Source of the DNA: Nitrospira sp.
GTDB taxonomy: Bacteria > Nitrospirota > Nitrospiria > Nitrospirales > Nitrospiraceae
NCBI GenBank assembly: GCA_022226935.1
Contig: CP092081.1
Coordinates: 854,734-918,733 of the forward strand
Length of the DNA: 64,000 nt
Direction: 5' to 3'
Shown: positions 1 to 7,614 of the stretch, one piece after another
Position numbering within the stretch: the stretch's first letter is position 1
Layout: each line of letters begins with the position of its first letter
The notes under the pieces: model-generated
The model's input: the letters and a program-made list of their open reading frames with translations, nothing else
Told to the model about the DNA's origin: nothing
Database searches by the model: none
Made by a program: the position numbers and the translations under genes

Positions 1-154
1 TTGATGATGGGCGGTGCCGACTTGCCTTGACAAATGCCGCGATGAAGGATCTCCTAAAAAAACCTCTACCGCTCGTACATTCAGAATTTCTCGTGTATGC
101 ACTCAACTGATGCCATGAAGAGTCTGAGGCTGCTTCGTTGGACGCTCATGGGGC

Positions 155-1049
155 ATGTTCGTGGCCCTTGCGATCGTTCTGTTGAGTGGGGGGCATACCG
201 CTCGATTTACGGACTCCCAAGGCCGGATCATTCCGCACAGCATCGCGGCGATGGAAAGAGTGCCCATTGGCGATCTGCACCAGAGCGTATGGTTTCGCGG
301 TATCTCTGGCTCCAATCCGGTATTGATCCTCTTGCATGGAGGTCCTGGCGCGAACGAGGCGCCGCTCTTCGGCTACGTTTAACGCCGTTCTTGAACGACA
401 TTCTGTGGTCGTCTATTGGGAGCAACGCGGCACCGGACGGTCATTATAGGTAGCTCAGTATCCGGAGAAGGTGGCGTCCTCTGTTGGGGCGGCGCAAATC
501 GCCAACATGTCTTCTTGGCGCCGACTGTCGTAGGACTTGCGCTTTCTGAAGTCCAGAAAAATGGGAACGCCAAAGCGCTCAACGAATGACGCAAAATCGG
601 ACCGCCTCCCTATGCGTCAGGTGATGATTTGCTCGCAGTTGAAACGTGGACGCAGCGGTTTGGAGGTGTGAACCATTGCGGACCTCTCAACTGGATGATT
701 GATCTGGACAGCGCTCGGCACCGATGAGGCGAATCTCATTGACCTCATGAAGCTCGGACAAGACAGCTGCTTTTCATTCGCGCACCTTGAAGGTGAGATT
801 GCACCGCTCGATTTGACGGAACACTACCGATCGTTCGCCGCCCCCGTTGTGTTCCTGCTTGGGCGGTACGACCGGCACATCCCTTCTGAGTTGGCAGAGC
901 AATACTTCAGCACGATCCACGGCCGTGCAAGCGGCTCGTATGGTTTGAACGGTCCGGGCATAACCCGCCATTCGAGGAGGCCGCAAAAGTTTAATGCGGT
1001 CATGATCGATGAAGTGGTGTCTCTAGTCACAGACGGATGCGCTCAGTGA
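155..1049 (+). pseudogene. Decayed alpha/beta hydrolase (proline iminopeptidase-like)
   Basis: Pieces of one serine hydrolase lie in order but in different frames. The first piece has a hydrophobic N-terminus and the oxyanion-hole motif VLILLHGGPG. Near position 382 the frame changes and the reading continues as ERHSVVVYWEQRGTGRS, which is typical of prolyl iminopeptidases. After a stop and a scrambled stretch (about 450-700), where I find no GxSxG nucleophile elbow, a third piece carries FLLGRYDRHIP, the acid region. A further shift near 940 puts the catalytic-His motif GHNPPFEE out of frame. Several independent lesions make this a true relic rather than a single sequencing error. The borders are approximate and no function is expected. 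Confidence 0.8.
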
Positions 1050-1139
1050 GGCGACCGGAACGTACGGGACTGAGTAAGGGGACCTATCCCGGGAGGAAGA
1101 GACAAATCAATGAGGCGAAGGAAGGAAGAGGTGAGGCAG

Positions 1140-1215
1140 TGGTGCGCCCGACAGGACTTGAACCTGTAACCTTCTGATCCGTAGTCAGATGCTCTATCCA
1201 TTGAGCTACGGGCGC
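1140..1215 (-). tRNA. tRNA-Arg (anticodon ACG)
   Basis: Read on the minus strand, a 7-bp acceptor stem (GCGCCCG with CGGGCGC) closes a full cloverleaf. The anticodon arm TCTGA/TCAGA carries loop CTACGGA, giving anticodon ACG. The T arm contains GGTTCAAGTCC. The discriminator A and the terminal CCA are encoded. ACG normally becomes ICG through TadA and reads CGU, CGC and CGA. It follows a promoter-like site and a strong leader hairpin. Confidence 0.97.
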
Positions 1216-1225
1216 TTCTTACACT

Positions 1226-1268
1226 TTTGAGCCCGCTCGAAGATATGTTTCTTCGGAGCGGGCTCAAA
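1226..1268 (-). other. Strong hairpin just upstream of tRNA-Arg
   Basis: TTTGAGCCCGCTC and GAGCGGGCTCAAA face each other around a short AT-rich loop, and the inner GAAGA/TCTTC extends the stem to about 18 bp with one bulged base. It lies 10 nt from the mature tRNA 5' end. If the promoter-like site at 1280-1309 is used, it would sit in the tRNA leader. No U-run follows on either strand, so a standard intrinsic terminator is not obvious. A processing signal or a weak terminator are both possible. Confidence 0.6.
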
Positions 1269-1279
1269 GGTACAGCGCC

Positions 1280-1309
1280 GTTATACAGGCTTGAGGGAAG
1301 ACCGGTCAA
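1280..1309 (-). promoter_or_regulatory. Candidate sigma-70 promoter for tRNA-Arg
   Basis: On the minus strand TTGACC is followed 18 nt later by TATAAC, a good -35/-10 pair pointing at tRNA-Arg. Transcription would begin near 1272 and run through the leader hairpin. The call rests on consensus match and position only. Confidence 0.45.
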
Positions 1310-1314
1310 GCCTG
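1286..1314 (-). terminator. Inverted repeat after the BACON/FN3 gene
   Basis: A perfect 9-bp inverted repeat, CAGGCTTGA and TCAAGCCTG with an 11-nt loop, begins 17 nt past the stop codon of the minus-strand BACON/FN3 gene. It overlaps the putative tRNA promoter. There is no T-tract, so a terminator role is tentative. Confidence 0.4.
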
Positions 1315-1330
1315 TCGAGCAGAGATATTG

Positions 1331-1963
1331 CTAAAACAGGCTCTTGCTCAATTCTCCAGACGGCGAGCTTTCGTTGCCGCTTTTGTCATAGGCTGTCACA
1401 ACGAAGAAATAAGTAGAGCCCAAGGGGAGCGTCAGCCTGGTCGACGTCACATTTCCTACGTCGAAGGTCTGCGTACGGGCACCGGAGCGTGTGCCGACAT
1501 AGACCCGATAGCCTTGCAGGTCCGCTTCCGTGTTGGCATTCCACATCACCGTGACCGTGCCGGTTGAGGTCCCGGACGGAGGCGGCGGCGGAGAGGTGGC
1601 GCTTCCCGTGGGGGACGGCGGTGGCGGCGTGGTGCTGCCGCTGGCAAGGACGGAAAGCGAGACGGGGATGCGCAGAGTTTGTGATCCATTGGGGCCGCTC
1701 TCCACGATATAGACGACACCGGTATAGCTGCCGACATTCATCGTCGAGGTGTTGACCGACACGGTGATCGGGTCAATCTCCGTCGTGATGGTCTGCGTGC
1801 TGCCGTAGGGTGGATTCAACGTCGTCCATGCCTGGTTGGCACTGATGCTGTACGTGCTTTGCTGCGTGCTGGATTTTTGCAAATTGAATATGCCTGTCGC
1901 CGTGTTGCCTTTCGCTACGGTCAGCGAAAGGGCAGGCGGAAAGGCCTGGAGCAAGGGCGTCAA
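1331..1963 (-). CDS. 3' part of a secreted BACON/FN3 protein, out of frame with its 5' part
   Basis: This frame continues the upstream repeat protein after a C10 tract. It holds a third Ig-like unit (about residues 8-107: ALSLTVAKG, a central W, a VGSYTGVVYI strand, closing IPVSLSV), a Pro-rich linker and a C-terminal fibronectin type III domain (MWNANTEADLQGYRVYVG to FFVVTAYDKSGNES). The nearest start is a TTG overlapping the TGA that ends the 5' part, without a Shine-Dalgarno site, so independent translation is unlikely. It is best read as the missing C-terminal third of the gene to its right, restored if the tract loses two bases or gains one. Confidence 0.75.
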   Translation of the reverse strand: MTPLLQAFPPALSLTVAKGNTATGIFNLQKSSTQQSTYSISANQAWTTLNPPYGSTQTITTEIDPITVSVNTSTMNVGSYTGVVYIVESGPNGSQTLRIPVSLSVLASGSTTPPPPSPTGSATSPPPPPSGTSTGTVTVMWNANTEADLQGYRVYVGTRSGARTQTFDVGNVTSTRLTLPLGSTYFFVVTAYDKSGNESSPSGELSKSLF

Positions 1964-3003
1964 CGAGCCGGTCGGCGCCGGGGGGGGGGCGTCGCCGCAG
2001 GCGGAGGAGGAGGGGTTGTCGAGGGTGGAGGCGGTGTCGTTGACGGCGGAGGCGGCGTCGTTGAGGGCGGCGGGGGTGGCGTGGCGCTCCCACTGGCAAG
2101 GACCGAGAGCGACACGGGGATCCGTAAGGTCTGCGACCCATTGGGGCCGCTCTCCACGATATAGACGACACCGGTATAGCTGCCGACATTCAAGGTCGAG
2201 GTGTTGACCGACACGGTGATGGGATCGATTTCAGTGGTAATGGTCTGCGTACTGCCGTAAGGCGGATTCAAGGTCGTCCATGCCTGGTTGGCACTGATGT
2301 AATAGCTGCTCGGTTGAGTACTGGACTTTTGCAGATTGAACACGCCGGTTGCCGTGTTGCCCTTCGCGGCGGTCAGCGAAAGGGCGGCCGGGAAAGCTTT
2401 GAGCATGGGCGACAACGATCCGGTGGGCGGCGGCGGAGGGGGTGTCGCTGCGGGCGGCGGCGGAGGCGTGGTTGACGGCGGCGGGGGAGGTGTCGTTGAA
2501 GGGGGAGGCGGCGGCGTGGTTGATGGCGGGGGCGGCGTCGTTCCGGCTGCCGTCACGGTGGTGGTGACGGGAATGCGCAAGAGGGTCGATATGCCAGGGC
2601 CCGATTCGCCAATGTAGACCACTCCGGAATAGGTGCCCACTCCGAGTCCCATCGCCGAGGTATTCACCGTGACGGTCAGGGAGTCTGTTTCAGTGGTAAT
2701 GGTCTGCGTGCTCCCATAGGCCGGGTTCAGCCAGATCCATCCTTGGTTGGTGCTAATGAGGTAGCTATGTTGCTCCGTGCTTGATTTCTTAAGGCTGACC
2801 GTTCCCGAGACGGTGCCTCCCTGCGCCACGGTGAATGAGAGGGCGCTGGGTGTGCTGACGATATTTTGCGCCAGCGCCTCAGCTCCTCCCACAATCAGAT
2901 CGCACAGCCACAACATCAGCATCAAGACCACAAGATGTCCCGCCGCAGGTCGCCGCATAATGCGTGGTGGATGCTGAATCGGTGTGAAATGCTGTGCCGT
3001 CAT
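1960..3003 (-). CDS. Secreted repeat protein with two BACON-like domains, truncated by a frameshift
   Basis: The start ATG is chosen because CTAAGGGAG lies just upstream; an earlier in-frame ATG (3051) has no such site. Residues 1-46 form a signal peptide with a long hydrophobic core ending ALAQ. Two Ig-like units of about 95 residues follow, resembling BACON domains (ALSFTVAQG, a conserved W, STQTITTE, GTYSGVVYI, IPV). They are separated and followed by TTPPPPPS-type linkers. After the second linker the frame runs into RRRPAR and stops, where the parallel linker would read PPPTGSL. Likely surface-exposed or periplasmic; ligand unknown. The product as sequenced lacks the third Ig unit and the FN3 domain. 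Confidence 0.75.
   Translation of the reverse strand: MTAQHFTPIQHPPRIMRRPAAGHLVVLMLMLWLCDLIVGGAEALAQNIVSTPSALSFTVAQGGTVSGTVSLKKSSTEQHSYLISTNQGWIWLNPAYGSTQTITTETDSLTVTVNTSAMGLGVGTYSGVVYIGESGPGISTLLRIPVTTTVTAAGTTPPPPSTTPPPPPSTTPPPPPSTTPPPPPAATPPPPPPTGSLSPMLKAFPAALSLTAAKGNTATGVFNLQKSSTQPSSYYISANQAWTTLNPPYGSTQTITTEIDPITVSVNTSTLNVGSYTGVVYIVESGPNGSQTLRIPVSLSVLASGSATPPPPPSTTPPPPSTTPPPPSTTPPPPPAATPPPRRRPAR
1980..1989 (-). repeat. C10 homopolymer at the frameshift point
   Basis: Ten cytosines in the coding sense encode part of a Pro linker. Translation through C10 gives PPPRRRPAR and a stop; C11 or C8 would rejoin the two halves of the BACON/FN3 gene. Tracts of this length slip during replication, so it may be a phase-variation switch or a read error. 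Confidence 0.7.
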
Positions 3004-3513
3004 GGTCAGTACTCCCTTAGGTGATCTTCCTGAAATGAAAAATGGAAACAATCGTCGGTGAGCAACAGGCGTGCCACAACAGATTGCTTCGGCGTTCTTC
3101 TTAATTGATTGTCGGGAATCGCTCAGCGGAGTTCGGTGAGAATCCCGTCAGGATATCTTTCAGCGCCGACCCTAACGGATCAAACGCGAATAGGCAAGCA
3201 AAAATTTCACTCGTCTCACGTATCTTGCGTGGACACAGCTCCCGTACAAATGCTCTAGGAAATTTTTTCCGCCTGTAGGGTCGTGGCACTTCGTCGTACA
3301 AAATCGGAACGTCGGTCTTGCGATGACGAATCCCTTTCGGTCCGCACACGGAAGTATTGGGAGAGGCGGATATAGATCCCACTAGGGCCGAGAAAGTTGT
3401 TGACCATGCACGACAGGTAGGGTATCAGTGGGCGCGCTGTTCCGGCCGGGATACGTAGTCTCGCGGTCATGCGAACAGATCTTCGGCCCGAATAGTAAGG
3501 GAGACCTTCACCT
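3004..3513. other. Divergent intergenic region without a supported gene
   Basis: The region separates the divergently read BACON/FN3 gene and the outer-membrane barrel gene. Short open frames here lack ribosome-binding sites and recognisable sequence. I see one promoter-like site, listed separately, and nothing else. Confidence 0.5.
3400..3428 (+). promoter_or_regulatory. Candidate promoter of the outer-membrane barrel gene
   Basis: TTGACC and TATCAG are separated by 17 nt and point at the barrel gene 85 nt downstream. The call rests on consensus match and position only. Confidence 0.4.
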
Positions 3514-4545
3514 ATGATCCCGTTGCGATGTCTGCTTGGTGCGGTGTGCGCATGCCTCCTGTTGCAAGACGTTGTTCCCGCCCTCGCGGAGGTCGGTCCT
3601 GCTCCGTCTTCTTCGATTGCCCGCATCGACATCGGGGTCACCGAGTGGTTCAGCCAGGGTGACACCGTTTGGAGCCATAATGCTTCTGGGTTGAATCCCG
3701 ACCTTGGCAATCCTAGTTCCAAACTGAAATACAAAGATACCGGTACCAACGTCACGGAGATCACCGGCCGGGTGCAACTGAAGAATAAAATCTTCCTGCG
3801 CGGGGCTTTCGGATATGGCTCTATCGGCGGAGGGCGTCTCACGGACGACGACTTTTTAAGCGCGCAGGGGGCCGCGGCTCAAGGCGCGACCGTGAGCGGC
3901 GAACACCGGTTCTCACGGACCTATAGCGATATCGGCGGAGACAATCTCTGGTACCTCAATGGTGATGTGGGCGTGACGGCGCATACGTTCCAAAATAACA
4001 AGGGGAGCCTGGGGGTGTTTGCGGGGGTGCAGTACTGGCGGGAGCGGCATGTGGCCACGGGGATCACGCAAGCGGAATGCACGACGCCTTCGGCTCCGAC
4101 TCCAGCGTTTCAGTGTGCTCCGGTCGGCACGGTCGGATTTCGCAACCAGGCCGTGATTACGAACACGGCCACGTGGTTTTCAGGGCGCATGGGGGGAGAG
4201 GTTGAGTATAAATTCGACTCGCGCCTCAGCGTCGAGGCCAAGGTGGCCCTGCTCGTGTCCTACCTGAACAATGAGGACGTGCATCACTTCAGAACCGATC
4301 TGGCTCAGGATCCGAGTTTCAGGATGACGGGACTTGGCGTGGGTACCAATTCGGACTTCAATGTGCGCATCAAAATTTGGGAACGGCTGTATTTGACAGG
4401 CGGCTATCGTGTCTGGTGGAACCGGGTCATTGCCGGCGATCAGTGGAAATTCTATGGCTCGGACGGATCCCAGAATACGGCCCCTCTGACCCAGTTTCAA
4501 ACGCTCAGGCATGGTCCCACGGTCGGCCTGACCTATTCGTTCTAA
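3514..4545 (+). CDS. Outer-membrane beta-barrel protein (omptin-like/porin-like), 343 aa
   Basis: The start is supported by TAAGGGAG 10 nt upstream. Residues 1-25 are a signal peptide ending PALA. The rest is rich in alternating polar and aromatic strands (for example KIFLRGAFGYGSIGGG, LYLTGGYRVWWNRV) and ends in Phe (LTYSF), the usual C-terminal signature recognised by the BAM machinery. Overall shape resembles 10-strand omptin-like barrels, but I do not see enough to claim protease residues. It stands alone, with its own promoter-like site, and is followed by a short palindrome (TGCCCGCGGGCA) at about 4552-4563. Confidence 0.65.
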   Translation: MIPLRCLLGAVCACLLLQDVVPALAEVGPAPSSSIARIDIGVTEWFSQGDTVWSHNASGLNPDLGNPSSKLKYKDTGTNVTEITGRVQLKNKIFLRGAFGYGSIGGGRLTDDDFLSAQGAAAQGATVSGEHRFSRTYSDIGGDNLWYLNGDVGVTAHTFQNNKGSLGVFAGVQYWRERHVATGITQAECTTPSAPTPAFQCAPVGTVGFRNQAVITNTATWFSGRMGGEVEYKFDSRLSVEAKVALLVSYLNNEDVHHFRTDLAQDPSFRMTGLGVGTNSDFNVRIKIWERLYLTGGYRVWWNRVIAGDQWKFYGSDGSQNTAPLTQFQTLRHGPTVGLTYSF

Positions 4546-4642
4546 CCGCAGTTGCCCGCGGGCAGTCCCTTGAAATGACGCCATTCCGATTCCGTGCGCG
4601 TCGTTCGTACGAATGAAAACAGGCACGTGAGAATGCTCTCTC

Positions 4643-4663
4643 GTTCACGAGATACGCTTCACG
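4643..4663. repeat. Short dispersed repeat, copy 1
   Basis: The core TTCACGAGATACGCTTCAC recurs, inverted and with one mismatch, at 29456-29476. It is intergenic, between the barrel gene and the convergent helicase gene. I recognise no function; it could be a REP-like element fragment. Confidence 0.5.
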
Positions 4664-4687
4664 CGTGATGATACTCGGCGGCAGCAA

Positions 4688-5755
4688 TCACCGTGAGCGG
4701 GAGGGGCCGGTCTCTTCTTCATATTCCATGAAGAGTCGTTTGGCTTCCGGGTGCAGGAGATGGGGCTGGCCGTAGGGGATGCCGGCGGTGCGAAACAGCG
4801 GCGTCAACTTTTCGTTCGGGTGCAGGTAGCCGGCTCGCAGCGGAACCGATCGCTTGGTGTGACGGATGAGCGAGCAAGGAGTCGGGCGTATCGCGGTCAG
4901 CCAATCCGCAATGTCCTGCGGATTGCCGATGGAGGCGGACAGGAGGAGGAGACGAGCCTGCGAGGGACAGAAAATCAACGTTTCTTCCCATACGACGCCG
5001 CGCTCCGGATCAGCCAGGTACTGTGATTCATCCATAATCACCAGACCCAATGTGTCCAGACGCACATCGATCTCCCCTCCGGCTGCGTCGTACAGCAGAT
5101 TCCGCAAGATTTCCGTGGTCATGATCAAGAGGGGCGCTTGGCTATGCTCCCGGCGGTCGCCGGTCAGAATGCCGACCTGACCGGGGCCGAACACGCGCGA
5201 GAACTCCGTGAATTTCGTGTTGGAGAGCGCCTTGAGCGGGGAGGTATAGATGACCGTGCGATTTTCCTGAATCGCCCGCTTCGTTGCCTCGATTGCGACA
5301 TAGGTTTTGCCGCTCCCGGTCGGCACGCTGACCACCACATCGGTCTCCGCGAGTTTCGCCAGCGCATCGACCTGCCAGGCATCCGGGATGAACGGTTGCG
5401 GCGGCGGTACCCCGATCCCTGACAACCATTCGTGGAGGGAGACGGGCGGCTCATGGTGGCTGTGGTCGTCAGTTTTGTGCGGGCGCGATGCGGCGGTGGG
5501 GGCTGGGCGAGGGCGCGCCTGGGCGGATCGTGTCTTTTCGATATGCGCCGGTTGCGGCCGGTGAGCCCGTTCCTCAATCAGAGTCTGCAGGTCGGACTCC
5601 AGGCCCGGTCTATTCTCAGCCGAAGCCTGGAGTAGCAGATCGACCAGCTTGCGTTTGCCGGAGCGGAAATGCCGGCTGATCCGCCCCCTCGCCAATCGAT
5701 GCAGCAGAGAGACCGGTTGTTGCATCAACAGCTGTTCGAGTTCGTGAGTGTTCAC
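4688..5755 (-). CDS. SKI2-like helicase, N-terminal (RecA1) half as a separate gene
   Basis: This 355-residue protein holds only the first motor domain. Residues 1-110 are a basic, low-complexity lead. W127/Q128 mark a Q-like motif, VPTGSGKT (144-151) is motif I, TSPLKALSNTKF is Ia, MTTEILRN is Ic, DESQ (242-245) replaces the usual DExH, and SAS (273-275) is motif III. It stops at the linker that normally leads to RecA2. The second motor domain is encoded by the gene immediately UPSTREAM in the same operon, and the two overlap by GTGA (GTG start, TGA stop). So the helicase is split and its halves are in reversed order. Activity presumably needs association of both products. Confidence 0.85.
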   Translation of the reverse strand: MNTHELEQLLMQQPVSLLHRLARGRISRHFRSGKRKLVDLLLQASAENRPGLESDLQTLIEERAHRPQPAHIEKTRSAQARPRPAPTAASRPHKTDDHSHHEPPVSLHEWLSGIGVPPPQPFIPDAWQVDALAKLAETDVVVSVPTGSGKTYVAIEATKRAIQENRTVIYTSPLKALSNTKFTEFSRVFGPGQVGILTGDRREHSQAPLLIMTTEILRNLLYDAAGGEIDVRLDTLGLVIMDESQYLADPERGVVWEETLIFCPSQARLLLLSASIGNPQDIADWLTAIRPTPCSLIRHTKRSVPLRAGYLHPNEKLTPLFRTAGIPYGQPHLLHPEAKRLFMEYEEETGPSRSR

Positions 5756-7614
5756 GGCAGTTCCTCCAAGACGCCCCGGCGCATCGCGGCGATGGCGTGA
5801 TCGGCGGATTCCGCCAGGGACGGATGGGTGGCTTTTAACGTCTTCAACTGAGACAGAAATTCGATGGTGCGCGCAAACAGCCGGAACATGTCGCCTTCAG
5901 CCATGGTCGTCAACCGGGCCAATCCGATCCACGTGAGCGTCTGATCGGACACCCAGCGTTCAGTCAGTGCCGCAACGTCGGCCCGCAGCATCGGCGGCGC
6001 CTCGTGGGGCGTCAAACTCTCGGCCAACTTCCGCACTTGAAAGAGTAGCGTGACGAGCCCGGCGCTTCCACGCGGAAACGAGCCGGGACGATCGTCGTCA
6101 TGGGCAATGCTGGCCATGACGGCGGCCAATAGCGGCGGATCGATGGCGCCAAAGGCTTCAGCCCGAATCAGTTCGGTAATCAGCAGCGAGTGATCGATAC
6201 GAATCAGCCGCGCCCACTCGCCGTCGGCGGTGAGTTGCGCGTTCGCGTTGAGGTACCCGAATCGTTCCAAAACGTCGATGCGCTCTTGGAACCGGTGCCA
6301 CAAACTCGTCTGGAGGGCTTGAATCGATTTGATATGGCGCTGAATTTCCTGGCGCACCCGTGAGGCGCGGGGAAAATCGCGCTGGCAAGCCTGGCGCGAG
6401 GGGCAGGTCGGACAGGCGAAGTCGCCCAAGGTTTGAATGATGGAACTGTCGATCGGGGCTTCTTCGTGCTGATGCGTCAGAATCGGAAGAATCGGCAGCC
6501 GCGGCGGGAGGTCCGTCAGATGATGCGTCAGTTGTTCCAGCGTCTGCGGCGTGCACCAGGGGTAAACCGAGGTTTCCTCGCAGTCGAAGGTACGGTCGAA
6601 GACCTGCGTCACGATGGAGGCCGGGCATTCGTTCAGCGAGCCGCCTTCCCGGAGGAGGGTGACCATCGGCGCATGTTGGCCTTTGCTGCGGTACTGGCGC
6701 AGGATGATCCCGCGTCCGCGGGTGACACCCACCACGCGTCCGGGCGTCAGGAAGTGCAGGCGCGCGGCGACATCGGGCGATTCCTGGCGGGCGAAGGGGC
6801 TGCGGGGTTTCTTGCGTTTGCGGGCCTGTTCGAAGACTTGCCACTGCGTAATCCAATCGGAACAGACGCGAGGTCCGAACGGCTCCATTTCGGCGCGCAG
6901 GCTGTCGAGTTTGGTTTCGAGCACCGCCGTGCGCTGGTTCAGTTGGAATTGCGCGAAGCTTTTGGCCAGGATCGATTGAATCTGTTCGCGCGGATGCGCC
7001 TTGAGCAGGTTCAAGACCATCGGGTAACTGATCACGAACTGGCTGTGAATCGCCTCCGGCTGCCCTGTGAGTCCCTTGGTCAGGACCGTAAGATCAATAT
7101 AGGGCGACGGGGTGATGACGGCGAACCCGACGAGGTCTTTGCCGCGGCGACCGGCGCGGCCGGCCAATTGTTGAATCTCGCTCGCGGTGAGATCGGTAAA
7201 ATCGCGCGCTTTACGGATGCTGGACTGCGTGACCACCACCGTACGAGCAGGAAAGTCCACGCCGGCTGCGAGCGTGGTCGTGGCAAAGACGGCATCCAGC
7301 GACCCCGTGCGCATCAATTCTTCTACCGCGATTTTCCAGGACGGTAAATGTCCGGCATGGTGCGCGGCCACACCGATGCGCTGGACCGTCTCGATCAACG
7401 GGTGTTCGGCAATGCTGGGAAACTGCTCGGTCACCTGCGCCAGCACGCGGGCAATCTGTTCTTGTTGGGCTTTCGGCAGGGTGACCTGACTGCGCTCGAA
7501 GGATTGCATCGCTTCGTCGCAGGCCCGTCTCGAGGTGAGAAAAATGATCGCAGGGGTGAGGTTTCGTTGGCGGAGGGTCGCGACGAGATCAACCGGATGG
7601 ATCGACGGCGGCAT
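5752..7614 (-). CDS. SKI2-like helicase, C-terminal (RecA2 plus accessory) half as a separate gene
   Basis: This 620-residue protein starts at the second motor domain: AIIFLTSRRACDEA (motif IV, about 22-35), AAHHAGHLP (83-91), ATTTLAAGVDFPARTVVV (motif V, 111-128), QLAGRAGRRG (motif VI, 149-158). A long accessory region follows, with a Cys cluster CPTCPSRQAC (401-410) that could bind metal, and a helical C-terminus like SKI2/Mtr4 relatives. There is no Walker A motif, so alone it cannot bind ATP normally. The first 26 bp overlap glgC, and the 3' end overlaps the RecA1-half gene by 4 bp, implying coupled translation of all three. Confidence 0.85.
   Translation of the reverse strand: MPPSIHPVDLVATLRQRNLTPAIIFLTSRRACDEAMQSFERSQVTLPKAQQEQIARVLAQVTEQFPSIAEHPLIETVQRIGVAAHHAGHLPSWKIAVEELMRTGSLDAVFATTTLAAGVDFPARTVVVTQSSIRKARDFTDLTASEIQQLAGRAGRRGKDLVGFAVITPSPYIDLTVLTKGLTGQPEAIHSQFVISYPMVLNLLKAHPREQIQSILAKSFAQFQLNQRTAVLETKLDSLRAEMEPFGPRVCSDWITQWQVFEQARKRKKPRSPFARQESPDVAARLHFLTPGRVVGVTRGRGIILRQYRSKGQHAPMVTLLREGGSLNECPASIVTQVFDRTFDCEETSVYPWCTPQTLEQLTHHLTDLPPRLPILPILTHQHEEAPIDSSIIQTLGDFACPTCPSRQACQRDFPRASRVRQEIQRHIKSIQALQTSLWHRFQERIDVLERFGYLNANAQLTADGEWARLIRIDHSLLITELIRAEAFGAIDPPLLAAVMASIAHDDDRPGSFPRGSAGLVTLLFQVRKLAESLTPHEAPPMLRADVAALTERWVSDQTLTWIGLARLTTMAEGDMFRLFARTIEFLSQLKTLKATHPSLAESADHAIAAMRRGVLEELP

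Noticed and set aside
1836-2617. Gly-rich open frames on the plus strand
   Set aside because: Complement of the Pro-rich linkers of the BACON/FN3 gene; low-complexity artefact.
3101-3842. Two short minus-strand frames
   Set aside because: One overlaps the outer-membrane barrel gene and neither has a ribosome site or recognisable sequence.
6433-7347. 304-aa open frame on the plus strand
   Set aside because: Antisense to the helicase RecA2 half, which has all expected motifs.
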